NCBI RefSeq assembly: GCF_020166345.1
Contig: NZ_JAIUJS010000001.1
Location: 310,001-374,000 of the forward strand
Source: Winogradskyella vincentii
GTDB lineage: Bacteria > Bacteroidota > Bacteroidia > Flavobacteriales > Flavobacteriaceae
Direction of reading: 5' to 3'
Length of the DNA: 64,000 nucleotides
The position numbers and the translations under genes were made by a program. Shown here one piece after another: positions 46,506-55,509 of this stretch (the first letter of the stretch is position 1; every line of letters starts with the position of its first letter). The notes beneath the pieces were generated by a model. The model was given only the letters and a program-made list of their open reading frames with translations, ran no database searches and was not told the origin of the DNA.

Positions 46506-47420
46506 TTGAAAACCTTTAGAAGCAACGGCAAATTATTACTTACAGCAGAATATGCTGTACTTGATGGCGCCAAAGCTTTGGCAGTCCCAACTAAATATGG
46601 CCAGAGCCTAGAAATTATTGAAAACAACACTAGCAACATTATCTGGAAGAGTTTTAATGAATTGAATGAGGTCTGGTATGAAGACAGTTTTGTTCTAAAT
46701 AAAGGGATTGAATATGGTAATGAAGCCTCTAAAAATCCAATTTCAGATCGATTACTTCAAATATTAAAAGCAGTTCAAAAGCTTAATCCAGATTTCCTTA
46801 AAAACAATCTTGGATTTAATATAACAACAAAACAAGATTTCAATAGATTATGGGGACTAGGAACCTCATCTACACTAATAAACAATATTGCTAATTGGGC
46901 TAATGTAAATGCGTACGAATTATTGGAATTCACTTTTGGTGGTAGCGGTTATGACATTGCATGTGCTCAAAATGACAATCCAATTACCTATCAATTGAAT
47001 TCTAAATACGATCCTAAAGTTGAATCTTTACATTTTAGACCATCCTTTTCTGATAATCTTTATTTTGTTTACTTAGAACAGAAACAAGATAGCAGAGATG
47101 GTATTGCCAAATACAAAAGCAAGGGCAAATTGAATTATTCAGTTTTAAATGAGATTAACTTAATTACTGAAAAAATTATCGATGCTGGTACAATTGAGGA
47201 ATTCAATCAGCTTTTAAATCTGCATGAGGGTATTATATCAAAGCTTATTGATGCAGAACCAATAAAAACACGCCTATTCAGTGACTATAATGGCAATGTT
47301 AAAAGCCTTGGTGCTTGGGGCGGGGATTTTGTATTAGCCACATCTCTGACAGATCCTACCGAATACTTTAGCTCAAAAGGTTTTGGCACGATAATACCTT
47401 ATTCGAAAATGGTAAAATAA
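46506..47420 (+). CDS. GYDIA-type GHMP kinase (mevalonate pathway)
   Basis: The 304-residue GHMP kinase has the N-terminal substrate strand RSNGKLLLTAEYAVLDGAKA (residues 5-24), the P-loop-like ATP motif LWGLGTSSTL near residue 118, and GGSGYDIACAQ near 146 that names this Bacteroidota subfamily. It likely phosphorylates mevalonate or phosphomevalonate. The start is TTG at 46506, one base after the reductase stop, because the family begins exactly with this MKTF-S-N-G-K pattern and no ATG fits. A bidirectional terminator follows. Confidence 0.9.
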   Translation: MKTFRSNGKLLLTAEYAVLDGAKALAVPTKYGQSLEIIENNTSNIIWKSFNELNEVWYEDSFVLNKGIEYGNEASKNPISDRLLQILKAVQKLNPDFLKNNLGFNITTKQDFNRLWGLGTSSTLINNIANWANVNAYELLEFTFGGSGYDIACAQNDNPITYQLNSKYDPKVESLHFRPSFSDNLYFVYLEQKQDSRDGIAKYKSKGKLNYSVLNEINLITEKIIDAGTIEEFNQLLNLHEGIISKLIDAEPIKTRLFSDYNGNVKSLGAWGGDFVLATSLTDPTEYFSSKGFGTIIPYSKMVK

Positions 47421-47422
47421 AA

Positions 47423-47446
47423 AAGCCTCACATTACTGTAAGGCTT
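47423..47446. terminator. Bidirectional terminator between GHMP kinase and ppiD
   Basis: AAGCCTCACA (from 47423) pairs with TGTAAGGCTT (to 47446) with one mismatch and a TTAC loop. The minus side is followed by a T/A-rich TTTTATTTT run, and the two genes converge here (stops at 47420 and 47471). Confidence 0.65.
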
Positions 47447-47470
47447 AATATTTAAATTTACTAATTACTT

Positions 47471-49621
47471 TTAGTATACTGTTTTAGCTCTATTGTCTTC
47501 AATATCTGCTGCATTTTCTAGTGCTTTATATACCTTAGACTGAACCGTATTTCTAATCTCGTTATTTAACCTATTAATGATAGCATTATAGTTATCTAAC
47601 TTGGTAGCATCATTAATTTTAGTTACCTCAACAACATAAACACCTCTATCACCATCAATTGGTTTAGAAGTTCCTCCTTCTGCAAGACCAAATGCTGCGC
47701 CAACCACTTTTGGTTCAACACCTGCACCAGATAAAGTAGTATTTTTAATTGTAAGTGCAGCAGCAGTACGTGGGCTTTGTCCTTGGTTTGAAGCTATTTC
47801 ATTAACTGTGGATGCTGTGATTTTCTCACGAATCAATTGCGCTTTCTTTTGTTTTCTGATTTCAGGTAAAGCTGTAATTGAAGCATCTTCAACACTCATT
47901 AATCCTTCTTCGTTCTTCTCAACTAATTTTACCACTACAAATCCAAATCCAGAAATTGGGAAATTTTTATAGTCATTTACATCTGTATCCTCCTCAAATG
48001 CCCATCTTACAATTTCCCTTTGGCTACCCAGACCAGGAATATTTTCATCTAATTCTTTAAAGGTAATTGGCTTCACCGTTAATTCACGCTCTTTTGCTAG
48101 TTCATTAAAATCAGCATCCTTGGCGGCAATTTCAAATTTAGACATCTTGTTAAATACGTCTTGAAGTGTTTGCTCTGATGGTTCAATCTTATCAGCTATA
48201 GTTGCTAATTTATATGTCTTGTTAAAAGATTTTTGTTCTAATACTTCAATGACATGATAACCAAATGACGTACCAACGACATCAACATCACCAACCTTAT
48301 TATCAAAAGCATATGCTTTAAATTCTGGAGCCATACCTGCATTATATGCAAACTCTATTTCTCCATCTTGCTCATTACTTACTTTATCAGAGGATAACTC
48401 TAGCAAATCCATAAACTTTTTACGTCCACTTGTAATCTCAGCTAGGATACTATCAGCTGTTTTCTTAGCCTCTTCTGGTGTTTTTGTAACTAAAGCATCT
48501 GCTCTCTGTCCACCAATATAAGGAACTAATATATGGCGCACTTTAACAGAATCTGGTAATTGCTTTACCTCTACTAATTTTGATAACTTGTAATATTCTC
48601 CATCCTTGTAAGGACCATAATAATCACCTACTTCTAATTTCATTAAACTGTCCTTAGCAACACCTGGCAACTGTGCTTCTCTTAAGAATGCATCACTATA
48701 TTTGATATCTGAATAATAATTAACGAATTCCTCAATATCAATAGCATTATCAAAACCTGGAATTGTGTCAGTGTTTTTACTGCTATCGTTGTATTCTAAT
48801 CTGTCAGATTTAAGAGCAAGTAAATCCGATTTGATTTTTTCCTCGTCTGCAGTTGATGCTTCTTCTTTAAACTCAACGTAAACAAGTTCTCTACTAGCAT
48901 CAACTTTAAACTTATCCTCATTGTTCTTAATGTACTCTTTTATGTCTGATTTTGAAACTTTAACCAAGCTATCTGCAATACTAGTATAAGGTATTTGCAC
49001 ATAACGAACATCTACTGTTTTAGCATCACCAAAATAATCATCCTCTGCTTCAGTAATTGTTGTACCGATACCAGCCTTAATTAAATTGTAATATGATTGC
49101 TGTACAGCATTTGAAGCTATAGTTTGCTCATTATTAGCCCAGCTTTCATAATTAACCAAGAAATTACCCAATGGAGCAGTTTCACCATTAAGATCTTTAA
49201 GGTTTGCAATAAATGCATTCAAACGATTTACATCAAACTGACCATTTTCATCTTGGAATTCTGGATATGAGGAGAAACTAGTTTTTAACAAATCTCTCAT
49301 TTCATCCTTCTCAACGGCTAATCCTAATTCTTCGAATTCTGTATCTAATAAAATTTTACGTAATTCTTGATTGTAGATAGCGTTCATTGCCTGAGTAGAT
49401 GTTTGTCTACCTCCAGACCTGTCTTGATAATTTTTAACTTTCTGTTGAAAGTCTGTTCTATTAATGTCCTTGCCATTAATGGTTGCAATAACATCTTGAT
49501 TTCCTCCTGCTAATGCATCCGAATTTCTGAATAAATCACCAATTACAAAGGCAAATAATGCCATTGCTATTACAAGGATTAAAACGAGTGAACGTTGTCT
49601 AATTTTATTTAAAACTGCCAT
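47471..49621 (-). CDS. Periplasmic folding chaperone PpiD-like, SurA/PpiC type
   Basis: The 716-residue protein is anchored in the inner membrane by one N-terminal segment (LVLILVIAMALFAFVIGDLF, about residues 12-31). SurA-like N-terminal helices follow, then a parvulin domain near residues 345-460 (KVRHILVPYIG as the family start and FGYHVIEVLEQKSF as its end). PpiD helps outer-membrane protein folding and has weak or no prolyl isomerase activity. Its length (600-720) fits. It is the last gene of the leftward envelope block. Confidence 0.9.
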   Translation of the reverse strand: MAVLNKIRQRSLVLILVIAMALFAFVIGDLFRNSDALAGGNQDVIATINGKDINRTDFQQKVKNYQDRSGGRQTSTQAMNAIYNQELRKILLDTEFEELGLAVEKDEMRDLLKTSFSSYPEFQDENGQFDVNRLNAFIANLKDLNGETAPLGNFLVNYESWANNEQTIASNAVQQSYYNLIKAGIGTTITEAEDDYFGDAKTVDVRYVQIPYTSIADSLVKVSKSDIKEYIKNNEDKFKVDASRELVYVEFKEEASTADEEKIKSDLLALKSDRLEYNDSSKNTDTIPGFDNAIDIEEFVNYYSDIKYSDAFLREAQLPGVAKDSLMKLEVGDYYGPYKDGEYYKLSKLVEVKQLPDSVKVRHILVPYIGGQRADALVTKTPEEAKKTADSILAEITSGRKKFMDLLELSSDKVSNEQDGEIEFAYNAGMAPEFKAYAFDNKVGDVDVVGTSFGYHVIEVLEQKSFNKTYKLATIADKIEPSEQTLQDVFNKMSKFEIAAKDADFNELAKERELTVKPITFKELDENIPGLGSQREIVRWAFEEDTDVNDYKNFPISGFGFVVVKLVEKNEEGLMSVEDASITALPEIRKQKKAQLIREKITASTVNEIASNQGQSPRTAAALTIKNTTLSGAGVEPKVVGAAFGLAEGGTSKPIDGDRGVYVVEVTKINDATKLDNYNAIINRLNNEIRNTVQSKVYKALENAADIEDNRAKTVY

Positions 49622-49650
49622 AGTCTCTTGATTTGCTATAAATAAGTCTG

Positions 49651-49658
49651 CGAAAATA
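49651..49658 (-). promoter_or_regulatory. Possible -7 element of ppiD
   Basis: TATTTTCG on the minus strand differs from TAnnTTTG by one base and lies 30 bases before the ppiD ATG. It sits in the 94-base gap after the CNNM gene. Weak. Confidence 0.3.
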
Positions 49659-49715
49659 GCATTTTCTAGTAAATAATAAAAGGAGAATTCTAGTTTTTAC
49701 GCCAGTTGCATGGAT

Positions 49716-51005
49716 TTATTCTACATCCATAATTTTAAGTAAAACCACATCAATTTTTGTACTCGACACTTCCTCAATAGTAAATTGGAAATTATCGATT
49801 TGCACATCATCTTTTTCTTGTGGAATTTCTTGTGCCACATGAACAATTAAACCTCCTAAGGTTTCGTAATTTTCACTCTCAGGTAGATTTAACTTATAGG
49901 TCTCGTTTATGTAGTCTACCTCTAACCTTGCAGAAAATCTAAAGTGCGAGTCATCAATTTGCTCTTCAGTCAACTCTATTGTATCATGTTCATCTTCAAT
50001 TTCTCCAAACAATTCTTCAATGATATCCTCAACAGTCATAATACCACTAGTACCTCCATATTCATCAATTACAACGGTCATACTCCTACTTTTTTTAATT
50101 AGAATGTTTAGTACATCCTTAATTAAAATGGTCTCAGGCACAAAACTTACGGGAATAATAATTGAACCTATATCTTTTGGTTTTTTAAACAATTCAAAAG
50201 CATGGACATAACCTAAGATATCATCAATATTATCCTTGTATACAATAATCTTAGTCCTTCCTGTTTCAATAAAAAGATTGGTAAGATTTTCAATAGACTC
50301 ATTAATATCTACCGCTGTAATCTCAGTTCTAGGTATCATTACTTCACGAGCCTTAACATCTGAAAACTCTAGCGCATTCTGGAAGATTTGTATTTCGCTA
50401 TCAACCTCTTCATGGTCTTCAACAGCTTCCATTTGTTCGCTAATATAATTACCAAGCTCAACCTTAGTCATAGCAAGTGCTACATCCTCACCTTTTGTTT
50501 TAAAAACATACTTTAAAATTATATCTGATAGCCAAATAACAAAATCTGATATCAAGGAGAAAATCATATAAAAAACATACATAGGAAATGCCAAAACCTT
50601 CAATAGGGTATTAGCATAAATCTGAAAGAAAACCTTAGGCAAAAACTCTGCTGTTATTAAAATAACTAAAGTAGAGATAACCGTTTGAGTAAATAACTGT
50701 AGATCCAAAAGTAAATACTGCAGTGTCACACTATCATTTGGCAACATTGACTGAAACCATCTTACCAAAACATCACCCATTGTTAAACCATATATAACCA
50801 ATGCTATATTGTTGCCGATTAGCATAGTGGCGATATATTTTGAAGGTTTTGCTGTAAGTTTAGTTAAAACCCTACCTAAGAAGTCTCCTTGTTTTTTCTC
50901 TAACTCTATATGGATTTTGTTAGAGGACACATAAGCAATCTCCATACCTGAAAAGAATGCTGACAGTAGTAAAGAAATTACAATTATGACTATATCAGTA
51001 GTCAT
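49716..51005 (-). CDS. Hemolysin-family CNNM/CBS transporter-like protein
   Basis: The 429-residue protein starts at ATG 51005 (MTTDIVIIVISLLLSAFF); a TTG one codon upstream is the alternative. A DUF21/CNNM membrane domain with four hydrophobic segments fills about 1-190, then two CBS domains (about 200-330: REVMIPRTEITAVDINE and VIDEYGGTSGIMTVEDIIEE), and a CorC/HlyC-type transporter-associated domain to the end. The family is linked to magnesium or cobalt efflux, and true hemolysin activity is doubtful. GldE of gliding loci is a relative, but the gliding neighbours are not seen here. It lies three bases after a small membrane-protein gene. Confidence 0.88.
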   Translation of the reverse strand: MTTDIVIIVISLLLSAFFSGMEIAYVSSNKIHIELEKKQGDFLGRVLTKLTAKPSKYIATMLIGNNIALVIYGLTMGDVLVRWFQSMLPNDSVTLQYLLLDLQLFTQTVISTLVILITAEFLPKVFFQIYANTLLKVLAFPMYVFYMIFSLISDFVIWLSDIILKYVFKTKGEDVALAMTKVELGNYISEQMEAVEDHEEVDSEIQIFQNALEFSDVKAREVMIPRTEITAVDINESIENLTNLFIETGRTKIIVYKDNIDDILGYVHAFELFKKPKDIGSIIIPVSFVPETILIKDVLNILIKKSRSMTVVIDEYGGTSGIMTVEDIIEELFGEIEDEHDTIELTEEQIDDSHFRFSARLEVDYINETYKLNLPESENYETLGGLIVHVAQEIPQEKDDVQIDNFQFTIEEVSSTKIDVVLLKIMDVE

Positions 51006-51008
51006 CAA

Positions 51009-51200
51009 TTATTGTTTATTTCGATCCTCGAATTTTTTCCTGAACTTCTTTCTAAAAAAGAATATAAAAACAGCCAATCCTGTAAAAAGGAAGCTTAAAT
51101 AAGCACTATTTCTATCGTTACTCCATTCTGAAATACCCTTGTAAAGAAATAGAAACGCAATTACCAAATATGCGTATTGGAAGAATTTTAATAATTTCAT
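51009..51200 (-). CDS. Small two-helix membrane protein, unknown function
   Basis: The 63-residue protein has two hydrophobic helices (QYAYLVIAFLFLYKGI and YLSFLFTGLAVFIFFF) and a basic tail RKKFRKKFEDRNK. It lies directly in front of the CNNM gene with a three-base gap and has a good TATCTTTG promoter just upstream, so it is a real gene. I do not recognise the family. Such small proteins are found at this position in related flavobacteria by my recollection, but no function is known to me. Confidence 0.7.
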   Translation of the reverse strand: MKLLKFFQYAYLVIAFLFLYKGISEWSNDRNSAYLSFLFTGLAVFIFFFRKKFRKKFEDRNKQ

Positions 51201-51224
51201 TATTTAAGAAAATCGATTATAGAA

Positions 51225-51232
51225 CAAAGATA
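51225..51232 (-). promoter_or_regulatory. Predicted -7 element of the small membrane protein-CNNM operon
   Basis: TATCTTTG on the minus strand is an exact TAnnTTTG match between the lptC stop (51234) and the ATG at 51200. It separates this pair from the lptC operon. Confidence 0.5.
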
Positions 51233-51233
51233 G

Positions 51234-51788
51234 TCAATTATCAATTTCAAATTCACCACCCATTTCTAACATCTGAAAGTTCTTAAAATCTTTGTCAGAA
51301 TCAAAACCATTTCCATGTAATGGTCCGTATGTAAATGGCTCATTTGTAAAAACCCACTCTAACTTTTCATTGTAATAAAGCTGGTCTGTCAACAAGGTGT
51401 CGTTTTCATGTGTGGCGATTATCACATTATCTCTAAGATCTATAATATCAGTATCGTTATAGATGATTGCATAGTCAGCAAAAATTTTTGTTTGCTTATT
51501 ATCTTCGCCATATACAATGAGCTCTATACCTTCTGGAAATTCGGAAAATGAGAAATTCCTATTAGAATAATCTAGCATTTTGGGACTTAAAAGATTTGCC
51601 AAGAGCTTAACAGAGTCATCTTCATACTCTGTGTATTTTAAATCTATGTTCTCAGCTTCACCTACAGGTTGATTTTGAAGCACACCTACTTTTTGTACTT
51701 CGTCAAAATTATTTTTACATGAAAAAAACAAAGTCACAGCAATTGCTATGACTAAGTTTTTGAATATATGTATTTTATTTGATTTCAT
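51234..51788 (-). CDS. lptC: LPS export protein LptC
   Basis: The 184-residue lipoprotein-like protein bridges LptBFG and LptA in lipopolysaccharide export. I start at MKSNKIHIFKNLVIAIAVTL (51786-51788), whose ATG shares one base with the TPR gene stop (TAATG); a 13-codon longer form is less likely. The signal ends in FFSCKN with a lipobox-like cysteine. The beta-jellyroll region contains EGIELIVYGEDNKQTKIFAD and the ending YGPLHGNGFDSDKDFKNF, typical of LptC. Confidence 0.88.
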   Translation of the reverse strand: MKSNKIHIFKNLVIAIAVTLFFSCKNNFDEVQKVGVLQNQPVGEAENIDLKYTEYEDDSVKLLANLLSPKMLDYSNRNFSFSEFPEGIELIVYGEDNKQTKIFADYAIIYNDTDIIDLRDNVIIATHENDTLLTDQLYYNEKLEWVFTNEPFTYGPLHGNGFDSDKDFKNFQMLEMGGEFEIDN

Positions 51789-53149
51789 TAAATGTTTGGC
51801 ACCTTTACAGAACGCCCAATCCAACAACCTATTTGTATAGTTTGACCTGAATTACCTTTTGTAAAGATATCTGCTTTAGATGGTGCACTAGCTCTGTAAC
51901 TTGCGGCAGATTGTGACGCTGCTTTTCTTAAACGACCATCTACGCGTCCAGCTTTTTCAGCTGTACTTGCTGCTAACCAAAATACTGCTCTTTTACTAAA
52001 GTTGTCCGTGCCACAGTTATTAGCACTCTTAGCATACATATTTGCGATTTTCAAATATGGTGAACCATCAGAAGGATTAAGTTTTATAGACTCCATAAAA
52101 TATTGTCTTGCTCTACTATAACTTCCTTTCTTTCTGAAATCATCAGCTAATTTCTTATAAAGCTTTGCCTTTCTTAGTGGGTCTGTTTCTAACTGAATCG
52201 TTTGATCAAAATACTTTTGTTCACCAGTAAGTAAGTAAAGGTAAAATGCTGTATCTGCATTTGGCTCAATGCTATTTTTCTGTTCAACTAACTTCAAGAA
52301 TAATGGATCATCCTTACAACCTTTAGCGAACATTCTGTTCATTGCACGTTGCAACCATATTGTATTACTCTTATTTTCTTCAAAGTCTTTTTGATATAGT
52401 GGTATTAATACTTCACAGTTAGCTCTTTGACCTAACTTAGTATCCATACTAGAAGTTACTTTTTCAAATGCTCCAAGGTTAGCCTCATAATTCTTCTTGT
52501 AACTACTTTCCTTCTTAGTTAATGTAGCTCCACCTTCTTCTTTTTGAACAAGCTTATTTAATTTCTCAGTATAGCTTTTTTCGAGTTTCTCGATTACCTC
52601 AATAACATCATCATACTTATCGAACATTTGTTGTGCCGACTTCTTTTTAGCATCGTATAAATCTACTATTAAGGAGAAGTAAGTATATAACCCTTGTGCA
52701 CTTTTAAAGTTTGCCGCATCCTTAGTGTACGCATCATCAAACATATTATAAATTTGATCTGCCGATGCATTAAGCTCTTTTCTATACTTATAAGTCAACT
52801 GAGCTTTGTCAGACTCAACTTCACCAACTGGGTATTTAGATGCAAAGTTCTCTCTTGCTTGATCCCAAAGTAATATTAAATCTTTAATGTGTGCAACTTG
52901 ATCTGCTCCAGTAGAATTCTTGATTTTATGTTTTAAAATCTTTTCTCCATGAGCATATATGGCTCTATTGAATTTTGGACATTTGTTGCGCACAATATTC
53001 CAAGGTCCATATGCATCATCATATTTCTTACTCTTAACATAACTATCAAATATTGATAGATTGTTCATACACTCTTCGTCTTGTTGAGCCACACTTAAAT
53101 TGAAGCCCATAAAAAGTGCAATCATCAATAATGTAATTCTCGTCTTCAT
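51788..53149 (-). CDS. Secreted tetratricopeptide-repeat protein
   Basis: The 453-residue protein has a signal peptide (MKTRITLLMIALFMGFNLSVAQ) and then mainly helical repeats; clear TPR-like units are SYSRARQYFMESIKLNPSDGSPYLKIANMY near residue 345 onward, seen in two parts. A basic C-terminus follows. It lies 15 bases after the OMP gene and shares one base with lptC. The order OMP-TPR-lptC is likely conserved in this family of bacteria. Its function is unknown; a role in outer-membrane or LPS assembly fits the context. Confidence 0.8.
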   Translation of the reverse strand: MKTRITLLMIALFMGFNLSVAQQDEECMNNLSIFDSYVKSKKYDDAYGPWNIVRNKCPKFNRAIYAHGEKILKHKIKNSTGADQVAHIKDLILLWDQARENFASKYPVGEVESDKAQLTYKYRKELNASADQIYNMFDDAYTKDAANFKSAQGLYTYFSLIVDLYDAKKKSAQQMFDKYDDVIEVIEKLEKSYTEKLNKLVQKEEGGATLTKKESSYKKNYEANLGAFEKVTSSMDTKLGQRANCEVLIPLYQKDFEENKSNTIWLQRAMNRMFAKGCKDDPLFLKLVEQKNSIEPNADTAFYLYLLTGEQKYFDQTIQLETDPLRKAKLYKKLADDFRKKGSYSRARQYFMESIKLNPSDGSPYLKIANMYAKSANNCGTDNFSKRAVFWLAASTAEKAGRVDGRLRKAASQSAASYRASAPSKADIFTKGNSGQTIQIGCWIGRSVKVPNI

Positions 53150-53164
53150 CTTTATTATTTATTG

Positions 53165-54487
53165 TTAGTTATACTTTCTTTGTTGAAACCATCTAGAGTT
53201 CAAAGATAAACTTACATTGAAATTTATAAAATTCTCTTGAATTAAGTTTTCATTAGTTGTGCCACGCTGTCCCAATTCTATGCCTAAATTAGCATTTGAA
53301 AATAAACTTCTATCGCCAACTGGTAAACCTAACCCAAAAGATATGCCAAACTCTTTAATCGACTCATCTTTTATTACTAAACCTGTGTTTGCAAAGTTAA
53401 CACCTGCACGATAAACCACACGCTTAAAATAGCCAGAGAACGCATCATAGTTAGGAATATAGAATCCTCCAACCGCTATTCTCGATGAGTTTTCATAGCT
53501 GGAAATATCACTACCAAATATTGGATTTGAAAAATTACTGGTGTTTCTGTAGGTATATTCACCACCAACAAACCACTTTTGCGGTCTTCCAATTCCAGCA
53601 CCAATTGACATCCTAGAAGGAATAGTAATTTTTGTTTGTTTTAATCCTTGCGACTCTAAATCATCATCTAAGGTGTTCCTTATAAGCTCATTACCAGTAA
53701 ATGAATCAAACAACAAGGTAGAAAATGACCTTTCGTTATTTGATGTTAATTCACTTTCAGGAGCATAAGTCGCTGTTGTAGAAAGCTCTAACTTACTATT
53801 CAACATTGTTTTAAATGACAATCCAAAATTTAAATTCAATCCACTAACATCAGAACGCGTATTCTGTCTTGTTTGGTATTGTACCAACTCACCCTCTGGT
53901 GTATACTCAAAAGCTAACGCAGAGTTTTGAATTGTACCGAAATTATAATTAAAATCTACACCAATTCCTAATGATTTAGACAATTGATATCCAAATCCGG
54001 CAAAAACCCTATTCGTGCCACCTTCTCCATTAAATCTATAAATAAGATCTCCATCGTCGTTAATATCATCTATCTTATAGCCTACAGCTGTATATGGCAA
54101 AAGACCAAATCCAAAACCAAACTTTCTTCCTAAAGGTACGGAAAGTGCAAGATAATCAAAAGTAGCCGAGTTAGTTTTTACATCAGAATTGTCTCCTTTT
54201 AAACGTACTTCAGAAACTGTACCAGCAACTGTGAACTTTACAGGTCTACTTTCTCCATCGAAAGGATAAGCATCTACATTTTTACTAACATAAGATGCAG
54301 GGTTATTCAAATTAACATGGATACTGTCTAAGTACACACTGATTCCACCCATACTTCTGTTCTCTACAGTTCCTTTAAATTTTAAACTACCAATACCGTA
54401 AAAAGAATAAGGTGAAGCCGTTCCTTGCTGAGCAAAAGAACAAGAACTAATAATTGTAATTGCTATTACAATAAGTCGTTTTATCAT
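53165..54487 (-). CDS. Outer-membrane beta-barrel protein (FadL/PorV-like)
   Basis: The 440-residue protein has a signal peptide MIKRLIVIAITIISSCSFAQ and an N-terminal YSFYGIGSLKFKGTVENRSM. The strands alternate through the whole length (FGFGFGLLPYTAVGYK, RVFAGFGYQLSKSLGIGVD, AVGGFYIPNYDAFSGYF). It ends with a strand-like NFNVSLSLNSRWFQQRKYN. It probably inserts in the outer membrane as a transport or secretion-related barrel. The start shares one base with the coaX stop (TAATG). The substrate is unknown. Confidence 0.78.
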   Translation of the reverse strand: MIKRLIVIAITIISSCSFAQQGTASPYSFYGIGSLKFKGTVENRSMGGISVYLDSIHVNLNNPASYVSKNVDAYPFDGESRPVKFTVAGTVSEVRLKGDNSDVKTNSATFDYLALSVPLGRKFGFGFGLLPYTAVGYKIDDINDDGDLIYRFNGEGGTNRVFAGFGYQLSKSLGIGVDFNYNFGTIQNSALAFEYTPEGELVQYQTRQNTRSDVSGLNLNFGLSFKTMLNSKLELSTTATYAPESELTSNNERSFSTLLFDSFTGNELIRNTLDDDLESQGLKQTKITIPSRMSIGAGIGRPQKWFVGGEYTYRNTSNFSNPIFGSDISSYENSSRIAVGGFYIPNYDAFSGYFKRVVYRAGVNFANTGLVIKDESIKEFGISFGLGLPVGDRSLFSNANLGIELGQRGTTNENLIQENFINFNVSLSLNSRWFQQRKYN

Positions 54488-55215
54488 TATTTTGTGTTAT
54501 AATCTAGGAGGAAATTCAACCCTTCCAATAGAAAATTTGAATTCGCAAATATGCTATTTTTTAATTGGTTTGACAAAAAATTGGCATCACCTCCTGTTAA
54601 AATAACTGTTAAATCTTGATGATTTTCTTTGTAATACTCAATTAGACCATCAATTTCCTTTAAAACACCACTTATAACACCAGAATGAATTGACTCTTCT
54701 GTAGAGTTACCAATAATTGATTTTGGTTGGCTTGTTTCTAATAACGGTAGATTTGCGGTTAAATTATTTAATGCTTTATATCTTAATCTAATACCAGGTG
54801 AAATAGCGCCTCCCAAGTATTCATTTTCATTAGTAATAAAATCATATGTAATACAGGAACCAGCATCAATAATTAAAACATTATTATCTGGAAATTGATC
54901 CACTGAAGCACTAACCAATGCAATTCTGTCTACTCCTAAGGTTTTTGGGGTCTTATATGAATTCTTAAATGGTACTTTGAGCCTATGACTTAATTCTAAA
55001 ACTTCTAAATCTTCTTCAATAGTTTCTAATTGTTTTTTAGAGAGGCGACCTACAGAAGAAACGATGGCTCTTTTAATAGTTGGATACTTTTTTTTAAGGT
55101 TTTTGTATTGCTTTTTAAACTCAGGCAATTCAAAACTAGTTTTGCATTCTAACTTATTTCGCTTGTACACAGCGAATTTCACATAAGTATTTCCAACATC
55201 TACAATTAGATTCAT
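54487..55215 (-). CDS. coaX: Type III pantothenate kinase
   Basis: The 242-residue ASKHA-fold enzyme phosphorylates pantothenate, the first step of coenzyme A synthesis. It begins MNLIVDVGNTYVKFAVYKRN with the phosphate-1 loop DVGNT, followed by TLGVDRIALVSAS near residue 89, DAGSCITYDFI near 117 and GAISPGIRLRYKAL near 136. Length fits the family (240-260). It opens the leftward envelope block and lies divergent from tRNA-Phe. Confidence 0.94.
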   Translation of the reverse strand: MNLIVDVGNTYVKFAVYKRNKLECKTSFELPEFKKQYKNLKKKYPTIKRAIVSSVGRLSKKQLETIEEDLEVLELSHRLKVPFKNSYKTPKTLGVDRIALVSASVDQFPDNNVLIIDAGSCITYDFITNENEYLGGAISPGIRLRYKALNNLTANLPLLETSQPKSIIGNSTEESIHSGVISGVLKEIDGLIEYYKENHQDLTVILTGGDANFLSNQLKNSIFANSNFLLEGLNFLLDYNTK

Positions 55216-55232
55216 ATAAGGAATGTATCAGG

Positions 55233-55240
55233 CAAATTTA
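55233..55240 (-). promoter_or_regulatory. Predicted -7 element of coaX
   Basis: TAAATTTG on the minus strand matches TAnnTTTG, 18 bases before the coaX ATG. No convincing -33 box. Confidence 0.4.
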
Positions 55241-55265
55241 TAAAATCAATTTTTACATTTTTCTT

Positions 55266-55296
55266 TTTGTGAATAATAAAATTGAATATATATTTG
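55266..55296 (+). promoter_or_regulatory. Promoter of tRNA-Phe
   Basis: TTTG (55266-55269), 19 bases, then TATATTTG (55289-55296): a full Bacteroidota -33/-7 promoter. The tRNA starts 22 bases after it. This is the best promoter in the window and supports the organism assignment. Confidence 0.8.
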
Positions 55297-55317
55297 CATC
55301 CGCTTCAATAAGCAATT

Positions 55318-55390
55318 GGTGCCTTAGCTCAGTTGGTAGAGCAAAGGACTGAAAATCCTTGTGTCCCTGGTTCGATTCCTGGAGGTACCA
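55318..55390 (+). tRNA. tRNA-Phe (anticodon GAA)
   Basis: GGTGCCT pairs with AGGTACC (one G-U) in the acceptor stem, with discriminator A at 55390. The D-arm is TAGCTCAGTTGGTAGAGCA, the anticodon arm AAGGA-CTGAAAA-TCCTT with GAA, and the T-arm GTTCGATTC. It is 73 bases long and CCA is not encoded. It lies at the left edge of the accessory region, and tRNA 3' ends are common integration sites. Confidence 0.97.
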
Positions 55391-55399
55391 CTTTAAATT

Positions 55400-55445
55400 C
55401 CCGTAATATCCTTTACTATAAGGTTTTACGGGTTTTTTCTTTTTA
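55400..55445 (+). terminator. Terminator of tRNA-Phe
   Basis: CCCGTAA (55400-55406) and TTACGGG (55426-55432) form the outer stem; CCTT/AAGG forms an inner stem. A long T-rich tail (TTTTTTCTTTTT) follows from 55433. Confidence 0.8.
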
Positions 55446-55509
55446 GGGGTGTGCTCAAAAGTGTGCGCAGTTTGTAACATTACATAACATTTATACTGTT
55501 ATACTTTAA

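Noticed and set aside
49716..51005. Gliding motility protein GldE as the identity of the CNNM gene
   Set aside because: The domains match, but the usual gld neighbours are absent and the gene sits in an LptC/PpiD context, so the general family name is safer.
55253..55480. 75-residue minus-strand ORF covering tRNA-Phe
   Set aside because: It reads through the tRNA and its terminator in antisense, so it is a chance frame; a gene remnant of an integrase was considered but no integrase motif is present.
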